Part shown: positions 37,101 to 46,100 of the stretch, piece by piece
Layout of the letters: each line of letters begins with the position of its first letter
Position numbering within the stretch: position 1 is the first letter of the stretch
From: Anseranas semipalmata
Lineage: Eukaryota; Chordata; Aves; Anseriformes; Anseranatidae
Reading direction: 5' to 3'
NCBI GenBank assembly: GCA_013399115.1
Contig: VXAA01000610.1
Span: 67,698 to 131,697 of the forward strand
DNA: 64,000 bases
Position numbers and translations under genes: made by a program
Notes under the pieces: model-generated
Told to the model about the DNA's origin: nothing
Databases searched by the model: none
The model's input: the letters and a program-made list of their open reading frames with translations, nothing else

Positions 37101-40100
37101 CAGCTGGATCACCTAACAGGGGAGAAAGGCCCTGTATAGGCAGCATCCCACATGGAAACTTGGGCTGTGTCACCTACTGGATTTGTGTGAGTTGAAATGT
37201 CTGTGTGCACAACATCTTCCAGACTTGCTGATAGGTATGTTTCATCAGCAGTGTTCAGAGATGGGCCAATTTGTTTTTTAGGATGCTTCTATATTTGTAG
37301 ACATCCATCTAGCTCGCTGTTATTTTCTCATTCCTGGTTGGTCAAGATGATCATTATTAGTTTGGTGAACTGTTATTTGGTGATCTTGGTGATAGTTGCA
37401 GTCCATCTTCTGTCACACATGACAGTTCTTTATCTTTTACCCCACAAGTAATCATTCCAGTGAAATATATTCCATGTTTCCGTAGCTTGTACTTCTTTAT
37501 TGATCTTTTTCAAAAAAAAAAATCTAAAAGAAACAGATGACCTTGTTGAGTGAACCAGCTGTCTCTGCCTGCTTAAAACAATATATGTGCAGGTGAGCAT
37601 ATTGGGCTACTTTAAAACTCCTTAAGTTAATTGCTTATTGAAGTAAATGATGCCCCATGAGCTCTGCGTGTGTGTGTGTGTGTTTTTCATGGCTTTACAG
37701 GATAAAAATCTAGGATAGTTATTCAATAGCATTTCAAGAATTAAGCTGCTTTTTAATTCACTCCTTCTAACCAAAAAGGAGAATTTTTAAGAATTACTTC
37801 ATTTATCATGCCTCTAAAATTCAAACTGAAGCTAATTCTTTCATTTTAACAACAGAAGAGTATCACCCCAGCTGTGGGCCCGCGGTATGTTTCATTAACT
37901 CTAATTTAACTGAGATCATAATGCTGTCATTCCTGTCGAGCATGTCGGATTTCTAAGGAGACCAGCCCTGATGGCTACCCAGTAGCTTTTCTGTCTGGGG
38001 AGTAAATCTGAGTTTCCTTCTACCTCAGTGGCTGCTCACTGCTGTTTCAAGACGGAGAAGGGATGCTCTGTCCCATGATAGATGCTTAAAAGGAAAGAGC
38101 TGTTCTGTCCAAAAGCTTCTTTTTGTCTGCACCATCCTTCAGAGAAAGGCTTAAAGCATTGTCTTCTTTTTGAATACGTTTGGGATGAGTGATGCCCTTA
38201 TTTAAGGGGGTGGCATGAAGACACTGCTTTTCTTACCTGGTTACAGCTGCTGTTAGCTGCCTGTTTATATTGATTTTTATTTGAAAGCCAGTGGTTTAAG
38301 AGTTGGAGAAATTCATTACAACTTTTACACTAAGTCTGTTTCAGCACTGATTGCTCAGAGCATAACCTAAATCTGGGCACTCAAATTTGCTTCTAGATTT
38401 TTGTCACAGACACACACACAGTTCAGTTTTGAAAGGCCTGTGTGTTGCAGGAATTTTGAGAAATGATGGATGCTTCAAAGTTTCACCTAGGCTTTTGTAG
38501 GAGAGCAAGTGACTCTAAATTTCAGGCTTCTGGATAGAGGGTTTCCAATGTGGGGAAGGGGAGAGCCTTTATTGAGAAAGGCTCAAGTCTGCCTCTTTCA
38601 CTTACACCAGCCAAGGAGAAGGTGTGCTACTGAGCACATCTTTTGGTTTGCTGATCATCTCTACCCATATTTTTCCAGTTTGCACATCTCTGCAAAATGT
38701 ACTAGAAGTGATAAGGTAGGCCTTCTTTAACCAGGAGTGAATGTTTAGGCTTAAATATTTTTAACCTTCTATTGCTATGGGTGTCAATTTCTAAGGGAAA
38801 TGGGAATTTTTAAAAATGCAGTAGTATGTATTAACTTGAACAGAAACAAAGTAATATTTGTCATAATGTGAAAGAACAGAAACATTTGGCATTAGACATG
38901 TTTGTTTAACAGAAAAACTTGTGTACAAAGTGATGAACTTGAGGATTTTTATTTTAATATAGGTTGGATTGGTTGTAATACCCGATAGCACTGCTGGATC
39001 TGTTCTGTGTGCCATAAATAAGCTCTTGGATCAAGCTTGCATCCTAAGTGAAAATCTGCACAAGTTCTTAGCCTCTTGTTGTTACAGTCTTCTGTACTTC
39101 CTGCTGACTTTAGACAAGGAGGATGCAGAACATGTACAGAAAAGGTAATGTTGCTTTTCTTACTGTGTTAATTGCCCCTGCCTTTATAACCTAAATATAA
39201 GAAGTATTTAGGGATGTCAGATGAAAGGACAACCCCTCCAACTACAATTTAGCCCTTTTTCTTTTGCTTACTACAACATAGTACTGTGATTTAAGAAAAA
39301 CATCTGCAAAGTTAGTTGGAATTCTTTAAAACAATACCGGAAGAAGTTTTCATCTTAAAGCTTTTACTTACAATTGTTCTAGTTAGATGTCAGAACCATC
39401 CTAACTGCAGAAAGGCAAATATTTGCACCTTAATCTTTAGCTTTACCCTTTAGTTTCATTAGATACATTGAAAAGCAACATGCAAAGGATTTGGCTCTAT
39501 AAGCTTGTACTTGACTTGATGGTTCAGCTTTAACAAAACTTCTCAGGAATCATTTTATAGACTGCAAATCCATCTGACTAAAAAAAAAAAAAAACAAAAC
39601 AGAAAAACAAGACAAACAAACAAAACCAAGCCACAGACACCAGATTTTAGTAAGTTTATTTACCTGTACAGCAGAAGTGTCTTTAAACAGTTTAAACTTC
39701 AGATTTTTTCCTATAACTATTCCATATACAGTTAAGTTGTTCAGAGCTTACTTCAGATGTGTTTTCAAAACCAGACTCCTCCTTCATTTACTGTATTCAA
39801 TGACTTCAATGCAATCAATCAGCTTTTTCTAATTTTGGGTTTTGAGGGGGGGGGTTAAGGGGAGGGGGGAGAGTGGGGTTGAGTCTTAAAGATTCAGGTG
39901 TATTTGAAGTACAATTGAAATCAGAAACTTCTTCCCTGCTGCATCAAGCAGGAATTACACTGTATAAGAGCTTCAGCAACACTTGTAGCTCCAGGGCAGG
40001 ACCTTAATTTTTTTCCAGTATTGTCCATAATCTTAGAATATTTTCAAGTTTAGCATTTGCCAGGACAAATTTTCTGCTTCAGCACTAATTGTGAATGTAA

Positions 40101-41822
40101 CCACGCCAATTGGCTTCAGCACAGAGGTACATTTCCTCATACAAATACAAGGCTTAGGTCACAGAAATATATTTGAAATAAGCTTCTTTGATTTCAATTT
40201 TTGTTCTCTTTTCCTCTCAGGGATATGCTGTGGGGATCATGTATTTCTGCATTAGCACTCCTGCCACGATTACTAAGACTGATGCTGCAAAGTCTTCAAG
40301 TGAGCAGGATCTGTCGGGAAGAGCTGCCTGTTGTTGCTCAGTTGCTTCGCTTACTAATGCAACATGGTCAGCTCAGGAGCCATATGATGACAAATGAATT
40401 TCTGGTGCAGCAGATTATCAAGGACATTATGGTAAGAAACTCCTCGTTGTCTCCCAGAGACCACAAGAATATACTTCATGTTTATGTTTAAAAATTAGTG
40501 CAAACCCTACGCTTAGTAAAACACAAGTTACGATGTTATTTGTCTTGGTAGTGCAGGCTGTGTTGCAGGCTGCTATCTCTCTGAACTCCTGTGCTCATTG
40601 CACAGATGAGACAGTTTTGAAATTTAGCTTGATTCAGCCCAGGGTCCTGGACAGCAGCTGTCTCTGTAACAAAATCTGCTGGAAATGGATTACCTACACA
40701 GCCTTTTTGATGGAGAGCTGACCCAAACTAAGAAACTAGTTCTTTGTTTTATTGGAGCAGGGGTAGGCATGTGCACAAAGATGTCATTAATTCTGACAAA
40801 CTCTCTTAAATACACGTGGTGGAAAATATATTCTCTCAAGTATGCAACTCAAGAGAGAGGAAAGTGGTAGAAGTTTTTTAATTCACAACTATCGCAAAAT
40901 CCAGCGTTCTACTCGCACATCGAAGTTTTGGAGCTTTTGAGATTGTTACAGTTGCTTCTCTTCTCAGGAGACAGATCTGAAGCTGCCTTCCTGCAAAGCT
41001 CTCACTAGTTCTGAGTGCAGGCAGTTTGCATTGCCCGCAGGCTTGCATAAGTAAGCTGCACATAGCCATTAGTAACTCTGTAAAGATCTGTCACCAAAAA
41101 CTTAACCTTAGAGGAGGCAAGAGCAGGTGTAAGCGTATCCTGCAGGTTCTCTAACAGAAAATGAGGCGGTTGGCTTCCTTTGGTGTTGAAAAGGCCTCAG
41201 CCCATTTTTGTAATGTTTGACTGTGGCTGGGTTGTGGGTTTTGTTGTTTTGTTTTTTTTACCACTTAGGAATGCTAAGGAGGATGAATTACTGGACTGTG
41301 GTCTGTGTTGGTCTGTTGGTAGCAGCTCTCCTGTAGACTTGGGTATCGAGCTCTCCCGCCTTAGTACAACCATGCTCATTTGCATTTTAATTGATTATAA
41401 ACGGCACAACTGGAAAGTAAGCAAACCGCTATAATTAAAGAGTAAGGAAATTGCATCTGATATAATTCGCACACTTCCTAATGTAACACTGACTTAATGT
41501 ACCAAATAATAACACTTAATTATTTCAGCATTAACAGACATACCGTGTATAAATATATAAGTGAAATGAAAAACGTCACCACACACAGGCAAACAGGGCC
41601 ATCTTGTATTTTTAACAGAGCACCTAATTAACTGTAAAAACAAAGCGACGCTTTACTAATACTGCTGGTGAAACTGAGTTTTACCTTTTTTCCCCCCCTC
41701 CATTCTAGACACTGAAGAGTGGTGAAGTTCAAGAGCAGTGGCTAACAGACCTCCATTACTGTTTCAACATCTACCTTGCCTCTCATCCCCAGGGACCTGG
41801 CCCTATAAACACGGTATATTAA
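3977..41822 (+). CDS. TEX10: TEX10, C-terminal 432 residues, nine exons (5' part outside window)
   Basis: Nine exons at 3977-4112, 7679-7854, 9585-9762, 23348-23436, 24560-24693, 36456-36536, 38963-39144, 40221-40431 and 41709-41822 join in one open frame (1301 nt with stop), every intron being GT-AG with compatible phases. The product matches the C-terminal half of TEX10, about 930 residues in mammals. Recognisable stretches are [51 protein letters not shown] and [15 protein letters not shown]10 is the metazoan Ipi1 relative, an alpha-helical nuclear and nucleolar protein acting with PELP1, WDR18, LAS1L and SENP3 (5FMC/rixosome) in late 60S maturation and chromatin control; that role is family knowledge. 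The N-terminal HEAT-like half and the promoter lie upstream of position 1. No frameshift or internal stop is present, so the gene appears functional. Confidence 0.95.
5855..5907. repeat. (TG)n/(TA)n compound microsatellite
   Basis: A TG run passes directly into TATATATG and ATATATAT units, ending in ACACACA, so the two ends can pair. Confidence 0.85.
6694..6770 (+). mobile_element. Ancient MIR/CORE-SINE-like fragment
   Basis: The order of words resembles the 3' half of amniote CORE-SINEs: TTTAAAGTAATTTGCC, then a CAGTGGTAAAAC segment, then GGATTCAAGAATCCTTACTT. In MIR-type elements these correspond to ...TAAGTAACTTGCCCAAGG..., ...AGTGGCAGAGC... and ...GGATTCGAACCC.... Identity is low and the call rests on resemblance alone. 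Confidence 0.4.
7679..7854 (+). CDS. TEX10: TEX10 coding exon b
   Basis: The acceptor is TTCTTTAG and the donor GTAAGA. The first base completes the split Arg codon; 58 residues follow ([20 protein letters not shown] near the start, ending ATAAQIY), then a lone G that begins the next Asp codon. The block contains [20 protein letters not shown], which is strongly TEX10-like. The open frame continues past the donor for about 50 codons, but that extension reads intron and is not part of the protein. Confidence 0.95.
7855..9584 (+). other. TEX10 intron (1.7 kb)
   Basis: AT-rich intron with T-runs (about 8134-8160 and 21 T at 8973-8993). The 90-aa open frame on the - strand at 8528-8800 has no recognisable domain. 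Nothing else is seen. Confidence 0.6.
9585..9762 (+). CDS. TEX10: TEX10 coding exon c
   Basis: A pyrimidine-rich acceptor ends TTTTTTCAG at 9584 and the donor is GTACAA. Two bases complete Asp, then 58 residues follow: [20 protein letters not shown], later [20 protein letters not shown] and ILRM. The exon ends AG, completed to Arg by the next exon. The run of hydrophobic heptads fits the helical-repeat fold expected of the family. A 13.6 kb intron follows, the largest in the window. Confidence 0.95.
11860..12280 (+). mobile_element. Old CR1/L3-like LINE fragment
   Basis: The sequence follows the CR1 ORF2 C-terminal end in order but with heavy decay: GGATTATTGTGTCCAGTTTT (like LEYCVQFW), then GATGTGGGCAAACTGGACCG, then AGGAGAACAGATAAAG, a GGCTGTTGAAAAGGGATGGG segment, and AGAAAAACATTTGGTTAGAG. 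This order is that of ancient CR1 copies. Boundaries are approximate. Confidence 0.6.
18310..18570 (-). mobile_element. Old CR1/L3-like LINE fragment, reverse orientation
   Basis: Read on +, the block GAATAGGCTGAACAGCACAG, then GTGCCAGCACAGATCTTGTG, then ATGACCTTCCTTCCTATACT and a TTCATAAGCACGATAGG stretch matches the order of the reverse complement of an ancient CR1/L3 RT region (the AGCACTGGTCCCAGCACAGA type motif). It is strongly decayed. Confidence 0.65.
18728..18745. repeat. 18-A homopolymer
   Basis: An uninterrupted run of 18 A within the large TEX10 intron. No cDNA-like sequence precedes it, so I do not read it as a retrocopy tail. Confidence 0.85.
19149..19275 (+). mobile_element. 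tRNA-derived SINE-like fossil
   Basis: A good A-box-like TATCTCAGTGC lies at 19156-19166 (tRNA consensus TAGCTCAGTGG, two differences) and a B-box-like GGTTCACTACC at 19199-19209, at tRNA-like spacing. The text between them (TTAAGGCACTTGCTAAGGAT) resembles reptile tRNA-SINE heads of the TTAGAGCACTCACCTGGGAT type. A second block, TAACACAGTGGCTTAGTCAC, follows at about 19243-19262. It is not a functional tRNA, because no matching acceptor stem is seen. Confidence 0.45.
22060..22330 (-). mobile_element. Old CR1/L3-like LINE 3'-end fragment, reverse orientation
   Basis: On +, GATTTTGTAGACCTCCATCA, GCAGGCTGAAGAGTGCTGGT, then TGCCTCTCATCGTTCCTGAT and TTTTTGAGATGAGGGGGTAC followed by CAGAACTCCATGCAGTATTC follow the well-known reverse complement of ancient CR1/L3 3' regions (TTTGAGATGGGGTGACCAGA, ACTGCACGCAGTATTCAAG). 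Among the decayed copies this match is the clearest. Confidence 0.75.
23348..23436 (+). CDS. TEX10: TEX10 coding exon d
   Basis: This is an 89-nt exon between acceptor TGTGTAG and donor GTAATC. It encodes [20 protein letters not shown] followed by FSFLFSTLI, ending with G of a Gly codon split with the next exon. The [12 protein letters not shown] block is characteristic of vertebrate TEX10. Phases agree with exons c and e. Confidence 0.93.
23437..24559 (+). other. TEX10 intron (1.1 kb)
   Basis: AT-rich intron with a 15-T run at 24214-24228; nothing else is seen. Confidence 0.7.
24560..24693 (+). CDS. TEX10: TEX10 coding exon e
   Basis: The acceptor is TTTCTCTAG and the donor GTAATA. After completing Gly it encodes 44 residues, [20 protein letters not shown] then [20 protein letters not shown] and AVTE, ending on a codon boundary. 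The [13 protein letters not shown] segment is one of the best conserved parts of TEX10. An 11.8 kb intron follows. Confidence 0.95.
26460..27082 (+). mobile_element. CR1 LINE internal (reverse transcriptase) fragment, 3' end missing
   Basis: Decayed CR1 ORF2. The start matches the SQHGFTKGKSCLTNL-type segment, then a VYLDLYKAFDAV-like stretch, [19 protein letters not shown] (RT block around the VPQGSVLGP motif), FAIGTKLGR where the active-site FADDTKLG motif has lost its catalytic Asp pair, and a [21 protein letters not shown] tail. It stops at about 27082 before the CR1 3' UTR. Stops and a frameshift split it, so it is inactive. Confidence 0.9.
34080..34450 (-). mobile_element. Possible old CR1/L3-like fragment, reverse orientation
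   Basis: On +, CACAGTATTTCAGAAGTGGT followed by CTGATAAGTG, then TTTTTGCATCCTAAAAGATA, GGCATGACTTTCCACTTCTG and CAATTATTTCCCTGCCCGTT parallel the reverse complement of an ancient CR1 (for example GCAGTATTCAGATGTGGTCT and ACTTTGCACTTGTC blocks) in the right order. It is weak, and the edges are approximate. Confidence 0.45.
34231..34270. repeat. 20-bp tandem duplication
   Basis: Two adjacent 20-base units each begin TTGTGATCAGTTAT, then GCACGG in the first and ACAGAG in the second. It lies in the old CR1-like block. Confidence 0.85.
36456..36536 (+). CDS. TEX10: TEX10 coding exon f
   Basis: This short phase-0/phase-0 exon of 27 codons lies between TTATTAACAG and the consensus donor GTAAGT. 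The product is [20 protein letters not shown] then TGICKYL. It connects VTE of exon e to the V-G-L-V-V-I-P start of exon g, as in the family. It is too short to stand out as an ORF and was found from the splice sites and family match. Its ATG is an internal Met, not a start. Because both flanks are phase 0, skipping it would keep the frame. Confidence 0.92.
36537..38962 (+). other. TEX10 intron (2.4 kb)
   Basis: The intron holds a GT microsatellite at 37668-37683 and a short CA run near 38409-38420. The small open frames have no recognisable domain. Confidence 0.65.
37668..37683. repeat. (GT)n microsatellite
   Basis: Eight GT units in a TEX10 intron. Confidence 0.85.
38963..39144 (+). CDS. 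TEX10: TEX10 coding exon g
   Basis: The acceptor is TTTAATATAG and the donor GTAATG. It encodes 60 residues, beginning [20 protein letters not shown], with [20 protein letters not shown] later, and ends with AG of Arg. The [12 protein letters not shown] stretch is hydrophobic but part of the helical fold of a soluble nuclear protein; no topogenic context suggests a membrane segment. Confidence 0.94.
39580..39627. repeat. A-rich tract, A15 then CAAA-type units
   Basis: Fifteen A followed by CAAAAC, GAAAAAC and CAAACAAAC units in a TEX10 intron. Confidence 0.8.
39846..39878 (+). other. G-quadruplex-prone G-tract
   Basis: Four G-runs (9, 4, 6 and 4 G) are separated by TTAA, A and AGAGT on the coding strand, fitting the G3+N1-7 pattern. 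It lies 342-374 bases upstream of TEX10 exon h, so it would be present in the pre-mRNA. Formation is inferred. Confidence 0.7.
40221..40431 (+). CDS. TEX10: TEX10 coding exon h
   Basis: The acceptor is TTCCTCTCAG and the donor GTAAGA. The first base completes Arg, then 70 residues: [40 protein letters not shown], ending [11 protein letters not shown] on a codon boundary. A second open frame (40188-40397) overlaps this exon out of frame and is a shadow. Leucine-rich helices dominate. Confidence 0.95.
40432..41708 (+). other. TEX10 last intron (1.3 kb)
   Basis: Small open frames on both strands (40.5-41.4 kb) have no recognisable product. I see no repeat. Confidence 0.6.
41709..41822 (+). CDS. 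TEX10: TEX10 terminal coding exon with stop
   Basis: The acceptor is a long pyrimidine tract ending CATTCTAG. It encodes 37 residues, [20 protein letters not shown] then [17 protein letters not shown], and a TAA at 41820-41822. The C-terminal TVY ending and the [12 protein letters not shown] block are recognisable TEX10 features, so the C terminus is complete. Confidence 0.95.
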   Translation, partial: TLKSGEVQEQWLTDLHYCFNIYLASHPQGPGPINTVY

Positions 41823-41945
41823 AGAGGTGGAACTGCATTTATTGTAAAGCATTTACTTCTATTTAGTTTTGAATGGAAGATGTTGGAACAAAGCTTGTCA
41901 ATTTTTTTGTAAGTGAAACAGAATAAAAATTTTACAAAGAACTGC
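41823..41945 (+). terminator. TEX10: TEX10 3' UTR and polyadenylation signal
   Basis: A canonical AATAAA lies at 41922-41927, about 100 bases after the stop, in an AT-rich stretch. Cleavage would be expected 10-30 bases later, giving a very short 3' UTR. The exact cleavage site is inferred, and further + strand AATAAA hexamers downstream could give longer isoforms. Confidence 0.75.
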
Positions 41946-42059
41946 ATCCCTTGAATAGCTTTCTTTTCAAGCAAGTAAACATAACTTTACTGGAATTTGG
42001 TTTCTGTAGAAAGATCACAGTGAAGGGTCAGTTAAGGAATCTTCTTGAAGCTTAAGTGC

Positions 42060-43000
42060 TTGCAGAGAAATAGAGACTTTTATTGACTCCATTCAGCTAT
42101 TATTTCTAAGCTTCACATTAATTAAAATAATTAGAATTATGTAACACCAACTGGAAAAAAATAGAAATGCATATACTTTGAAATTAGAATAACCATTTAT
42201 TTTTGGTGAATTCATATTTTTAAAGACTTTGTGCAAAGTAAATACTGTACATTGGCAGCTCCAGAACTATTATAAAGACAAGTTTTCTTCTAGAGTAGGC
42301 CCCCATCCTTTCTTGCTTTCTGTAGAAACTCATTTTATGCATATATAAAAATACAGTTATTAATGAATAAATAATTGGGGATTATCTCAAAGAGTAGAAA
42401 ACACATCCCTAACAATTTCCATAGGCTGTGGAAAGAACTTTATTTACTGAGTGATTTTTTGTCAACATTTCTACTTATCCTTCCAAATCCATAGCTAGCT
42501 GAGAAATAACTTTTTTTCTTTAGTACAGAAATGGAACGTGAAGGCTGTACTTCCTTTCCTGTTTAGATTTTGAAATACCTTTAATAAATTTGAGGTGAAA
42601 TCGAACAGCAGCCTTTTAAACTGTTACATCTCCAGTACCGTTTCACTCCTTTGAAACTGCATTTAATGAACACATTCAAAATTCCTACTTTTGACAATTG
42701 AAATGTTTGTGAACCACTGCAACTCTACTGTGATGTTAGGCTTAGCATTTAATTTTCTGTTTCCAAATGCAGTTCAGATTTTATCCTGTCAGTAAATAAA
42801 TTAACAGTTGCATTTAAAAACTAATTTGTACACAAAATAAAAAAGTCCAACTCCTTAGAAGTCTGCTTGGCATGTAATGCTGAGATAATACAAAATTGAA
42901 ACTGCATTCAAGTTCAAAATGTTGTAGATGACTTGCAGATTATGGAAAAAATATATTTATACCAGAAGGTGTTCTTTAAATTCCAAACATCCTCTTTTTC
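42060..43000 (-). other. INVS: INVS 3' UTR (end uncertain)
   Basis: No coding potential is seen in this AT-rich stretch downstream of the INVS stop. Candidate - strand AATAAA signals (TTTATT on +) lie at 42439-42444, 42196-42201 and 42079-42084, so the UTR is about 0.55-0.95 kb if one of these is used. A further TTTATT at 41838-41843 would carry it into the TEX10 3' UTR. Which signal is used cannot be read from sequence. Confidence 0.55.
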
Positions 43001-43116
43001 TTAGTGCTTGAGTTTTGTATTTTTTGATTTCGCAGCAGTGGTTGGTCTCATGTTGTATGAAAACTGCTTTGATTTTCCCATGTTCTCCAGCAAATTAACA
43101 CACTGTAGGTTGTTTA
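43001..43116 (-). CDS. INVS: INVS terminal coding exon with stop
   Basis: The acceptor is TTCTTTTACAG on the - strand. It completes Val, then encodes NNLQCVNLLENMGKSKQFSY and NMRPTTAAKSKNTKLKH, with TAA at 43003-43001. The block SNLQC...LLEN...SK.FSYN is the conserved C terminus of inversin, so the protein end is complete and basic. The open frame extending upstream to 43240 reads intron. Confidence 0.94.
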
Positions 43117-46100
43117 CTGTAAAAGAACAAAACAGTTTTGATGAATAACTCCAGCTGAGAAAAAATTTTAAACTACACTGGGTTCTGCATTTCACAAACA
43201 AAGAACCTACCAGGAAACAAACCTGCCTTGTTCCTGACATCTCACTGTTGATTTATCTGTAAATACAGTTCTGTTTCTCTGGCACTCAGTACAACTTAAA
43301 CACGGCTGTGTATGGTTAATGCAGCCTATAGTAATGGAGCTTAGTTTAAGACTTACCCTCATAAATGAATGAAAGTTTTTCAGGCTGATGGTTCAGTCAC
43401 TAACTAAAGCTCTTGGCTGAGTTTGCTGAAGAGCAGCAAGAGATTTTGTTTAGCAATATTTCTGTCCTCTAACGCTGGCAGATAGGGGAAGCTAGTCCAG
43501 GGTTAAAGCAAGTGCTTGCTGAATTACTACAAAGTAAAATGAACAGCAGCTGACCCTTCTCTTCAGTTTTGAGTCTGGCTTAACATCAGGACTCATTCAA
43601 TGTTTTTATTTAGTGTAGTGTGCTACAAATGGTGTGTATTCCTTTCCCCTTTTTGTGGCGATTGGATGCAAACATTTCAGTGCTGTATCCTATTCTAGCC
43701 AGGGTCACTCTAAGTGCCTAGTTCAAATCTGAACATCCCATAGGGATGGGGAGGGGACCTCATCTCAAGGATGGCTTTCTAATGCCAAGAATTCAAAAAA
43801 ATTTCCTCCTTTATAATTTTATAAACACTTTGATATTGACAGTGAAACAAAAAATTGGGCTTATTTTTCTGGCCTGCTTGCGGAGAGCTTCCTTAAATGT
43901 TATTTGCTGAATCAACAAAAGGTATCTATTAAAAAAAAAAAGTAACAAGGTTCCAACTAGTTTAAATCATAACCCTCACAGAGGCACTATTTTCCTGCAC
44001 CAGTCCTTGAGAACAGATTTTTTTGAAACATCTACCCATTGTCTGTATATCCCATTACACACTACCTGCCATCCCTTCCTCTCTCCCCCTGCTCCTTACT
44101 TTTTGTGTATTTCCTTTCAATACCTTCTGTGTGTCCCCACTCCAAAGTGTTTGGTCTGCTTATGCCAAGAAGTTAAATGAGTTTGGTGTCAGTCTCCTGT
44201 TGGAGATTAGTCACTGTATGCTTTTTCCACTAGCTATGTGAACATGAAAACGAGGGCTGATAGTCAGTCTTCACCTTCCCACCTGTACCTTCTGCAAGCG
44301 AAGAATCAAACTGAACAGTCCATTCTGACTTCGTCAGAAGTGGAATATCTGGCATTAGCCACTGACAGCTCTGAACTTTTCCAACAAACGTAATGTTGTC
44401 ATGCACAAAGGCAGTGCGATGAAAAACATGTTATTGTCTTTAAGTAAGGGCTAAAGTTCCCCCAGCTCCTATTAGGGGAATAAAAGTAGGTAGTGTTCTG
44501 AAGGAACTGGGCAAAGTTCCCATCACTATCCTATTCGTCACCAAGTTATGAAGGTAAAGGACATGCAAACCTCAGAAGAAAGCCTTTTTATTTCAGAAGA
44601 CAGGGAGATCTGTTGTCCTGGAAAGCTGAACGAAAAGAAGCATTATTTGCTAAAGCTCTTTAAAAATTTAGATTTGTGTCTGTATGAAGAGGTGGCAATC
44701 AAACACCTGTCTGGTTGTGCCTCTTAATTAAAGCAGTTGTTTCAAATAGTGGAAGAAAAAAAGCCTCTGTCTCATAGTGAGGCAGAAATAAGAAACTGAA
44801 GGCTAGGGCTGCTGTTGGGCTTCCTTTTGACTTCAGAGTTTTGTAAACTAGTGGGAAACAAATAGAACTGAGGATCTCCCAGGGAAGACCTGGTAATGAC
44901 CACATGGCTTCTGTGCTAAGCAGCAGATAAATGCCTGCTTTCTTTGGAGCCTTAAAACTCACTGCACATAAAATTCTATGAAATAATTGAGGATCTGAGC
45001 ACAGGACAGGAACCCCATTGTGCCATTTTAGAAGAAAGGACAGAGATTAGATGACTAACTTTGGATTTTCAAATTTTATCCATGAACTAAAGCATATAAG
45101 TCTAACAAACAGGTGTGTAAATTCTCAGTACATGCAGAAATCCACTACCTTTACTTCTGTAGGACTAGTAAATATTTGTTATGACTAACCACTGTTATGA
45201 GCATCTGTAAGCAATTTTAACTACAGGCAAGGGGCTTATCTCAGTACAAATCCAGGATATTAAGGTCTTCCCTAGTAACAGCCCAATCAAAATAGGCTTT
45301 CATGTAAATGATTCAACATAAGGATAAAAAGCACAGTGCTCAAGTTAAGTCCAAAATTAAAGAACATACAGTCACAACAGGTTGGTAGTAGTTATGTGTC
45401 CTGAAACAAGATACCAGCACTTGAGCAGATTTTTTTTTTTCCTTTTCTAAAATGAACCCAATCTTTCTCACACACACACACATATATAAACATTAAAGTC
45501 ATTTGCTATGTTCCTAGTATTGTTAAAGTGTGTATGTCTTACCTGAGACCAGCTGCACATCGGAAAGTTTCAGCTTAGAAGGAGGTCTTGCTGGCTGATA
45601 TACTTTGCCTTCCTGAGAACGTCCTTTAATAAACAATATGAACGGTTCTAAGTTTATTCATACAGAGACATGGTTATGTATAGCTATAAATTATTTAAAG
45701 AGGCTACAGCATTATTTTATCCTAAAAAATACTCTCATTTATGATGAGGAAACTCATGAAGCATTTTGTATGACAGCAGATTGTTACAACTTCAACAGAA
45801 CTTTAAGTAAACCTTGAATATGTCTTGCAGTTGCTATATAAAAGGAACTTTAAGCGATAGCTTTATTTATTTTTTTAATCCTTTTTGGCTATCTAAACTA
45901 CAGACCCATAACAGAAGCGACTTATCACCTGTTAAAGTACATATAGCTAGCATGTCTTTACTCTACCAGTGATCCACACTGTAAAGGAACTTGGGTTTTA
46001 AAAACAATGCTTTTGCTCTATCATTTCCTCAAGATGCTTTCCTTTGCACAGTGCATATTCAGGCATAGTGCAAAGCAGTGCAGTGTTATAAAAGATGATC

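Larger units (their letters stand above)
39145..40220 (+). other. TEX10 intron (1.1 kb)
   Basis: It contains an A-rich tract (39580-39627) and a G-rich tract (39846-39878); otherwise plain intron. Confidence 0.65.
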
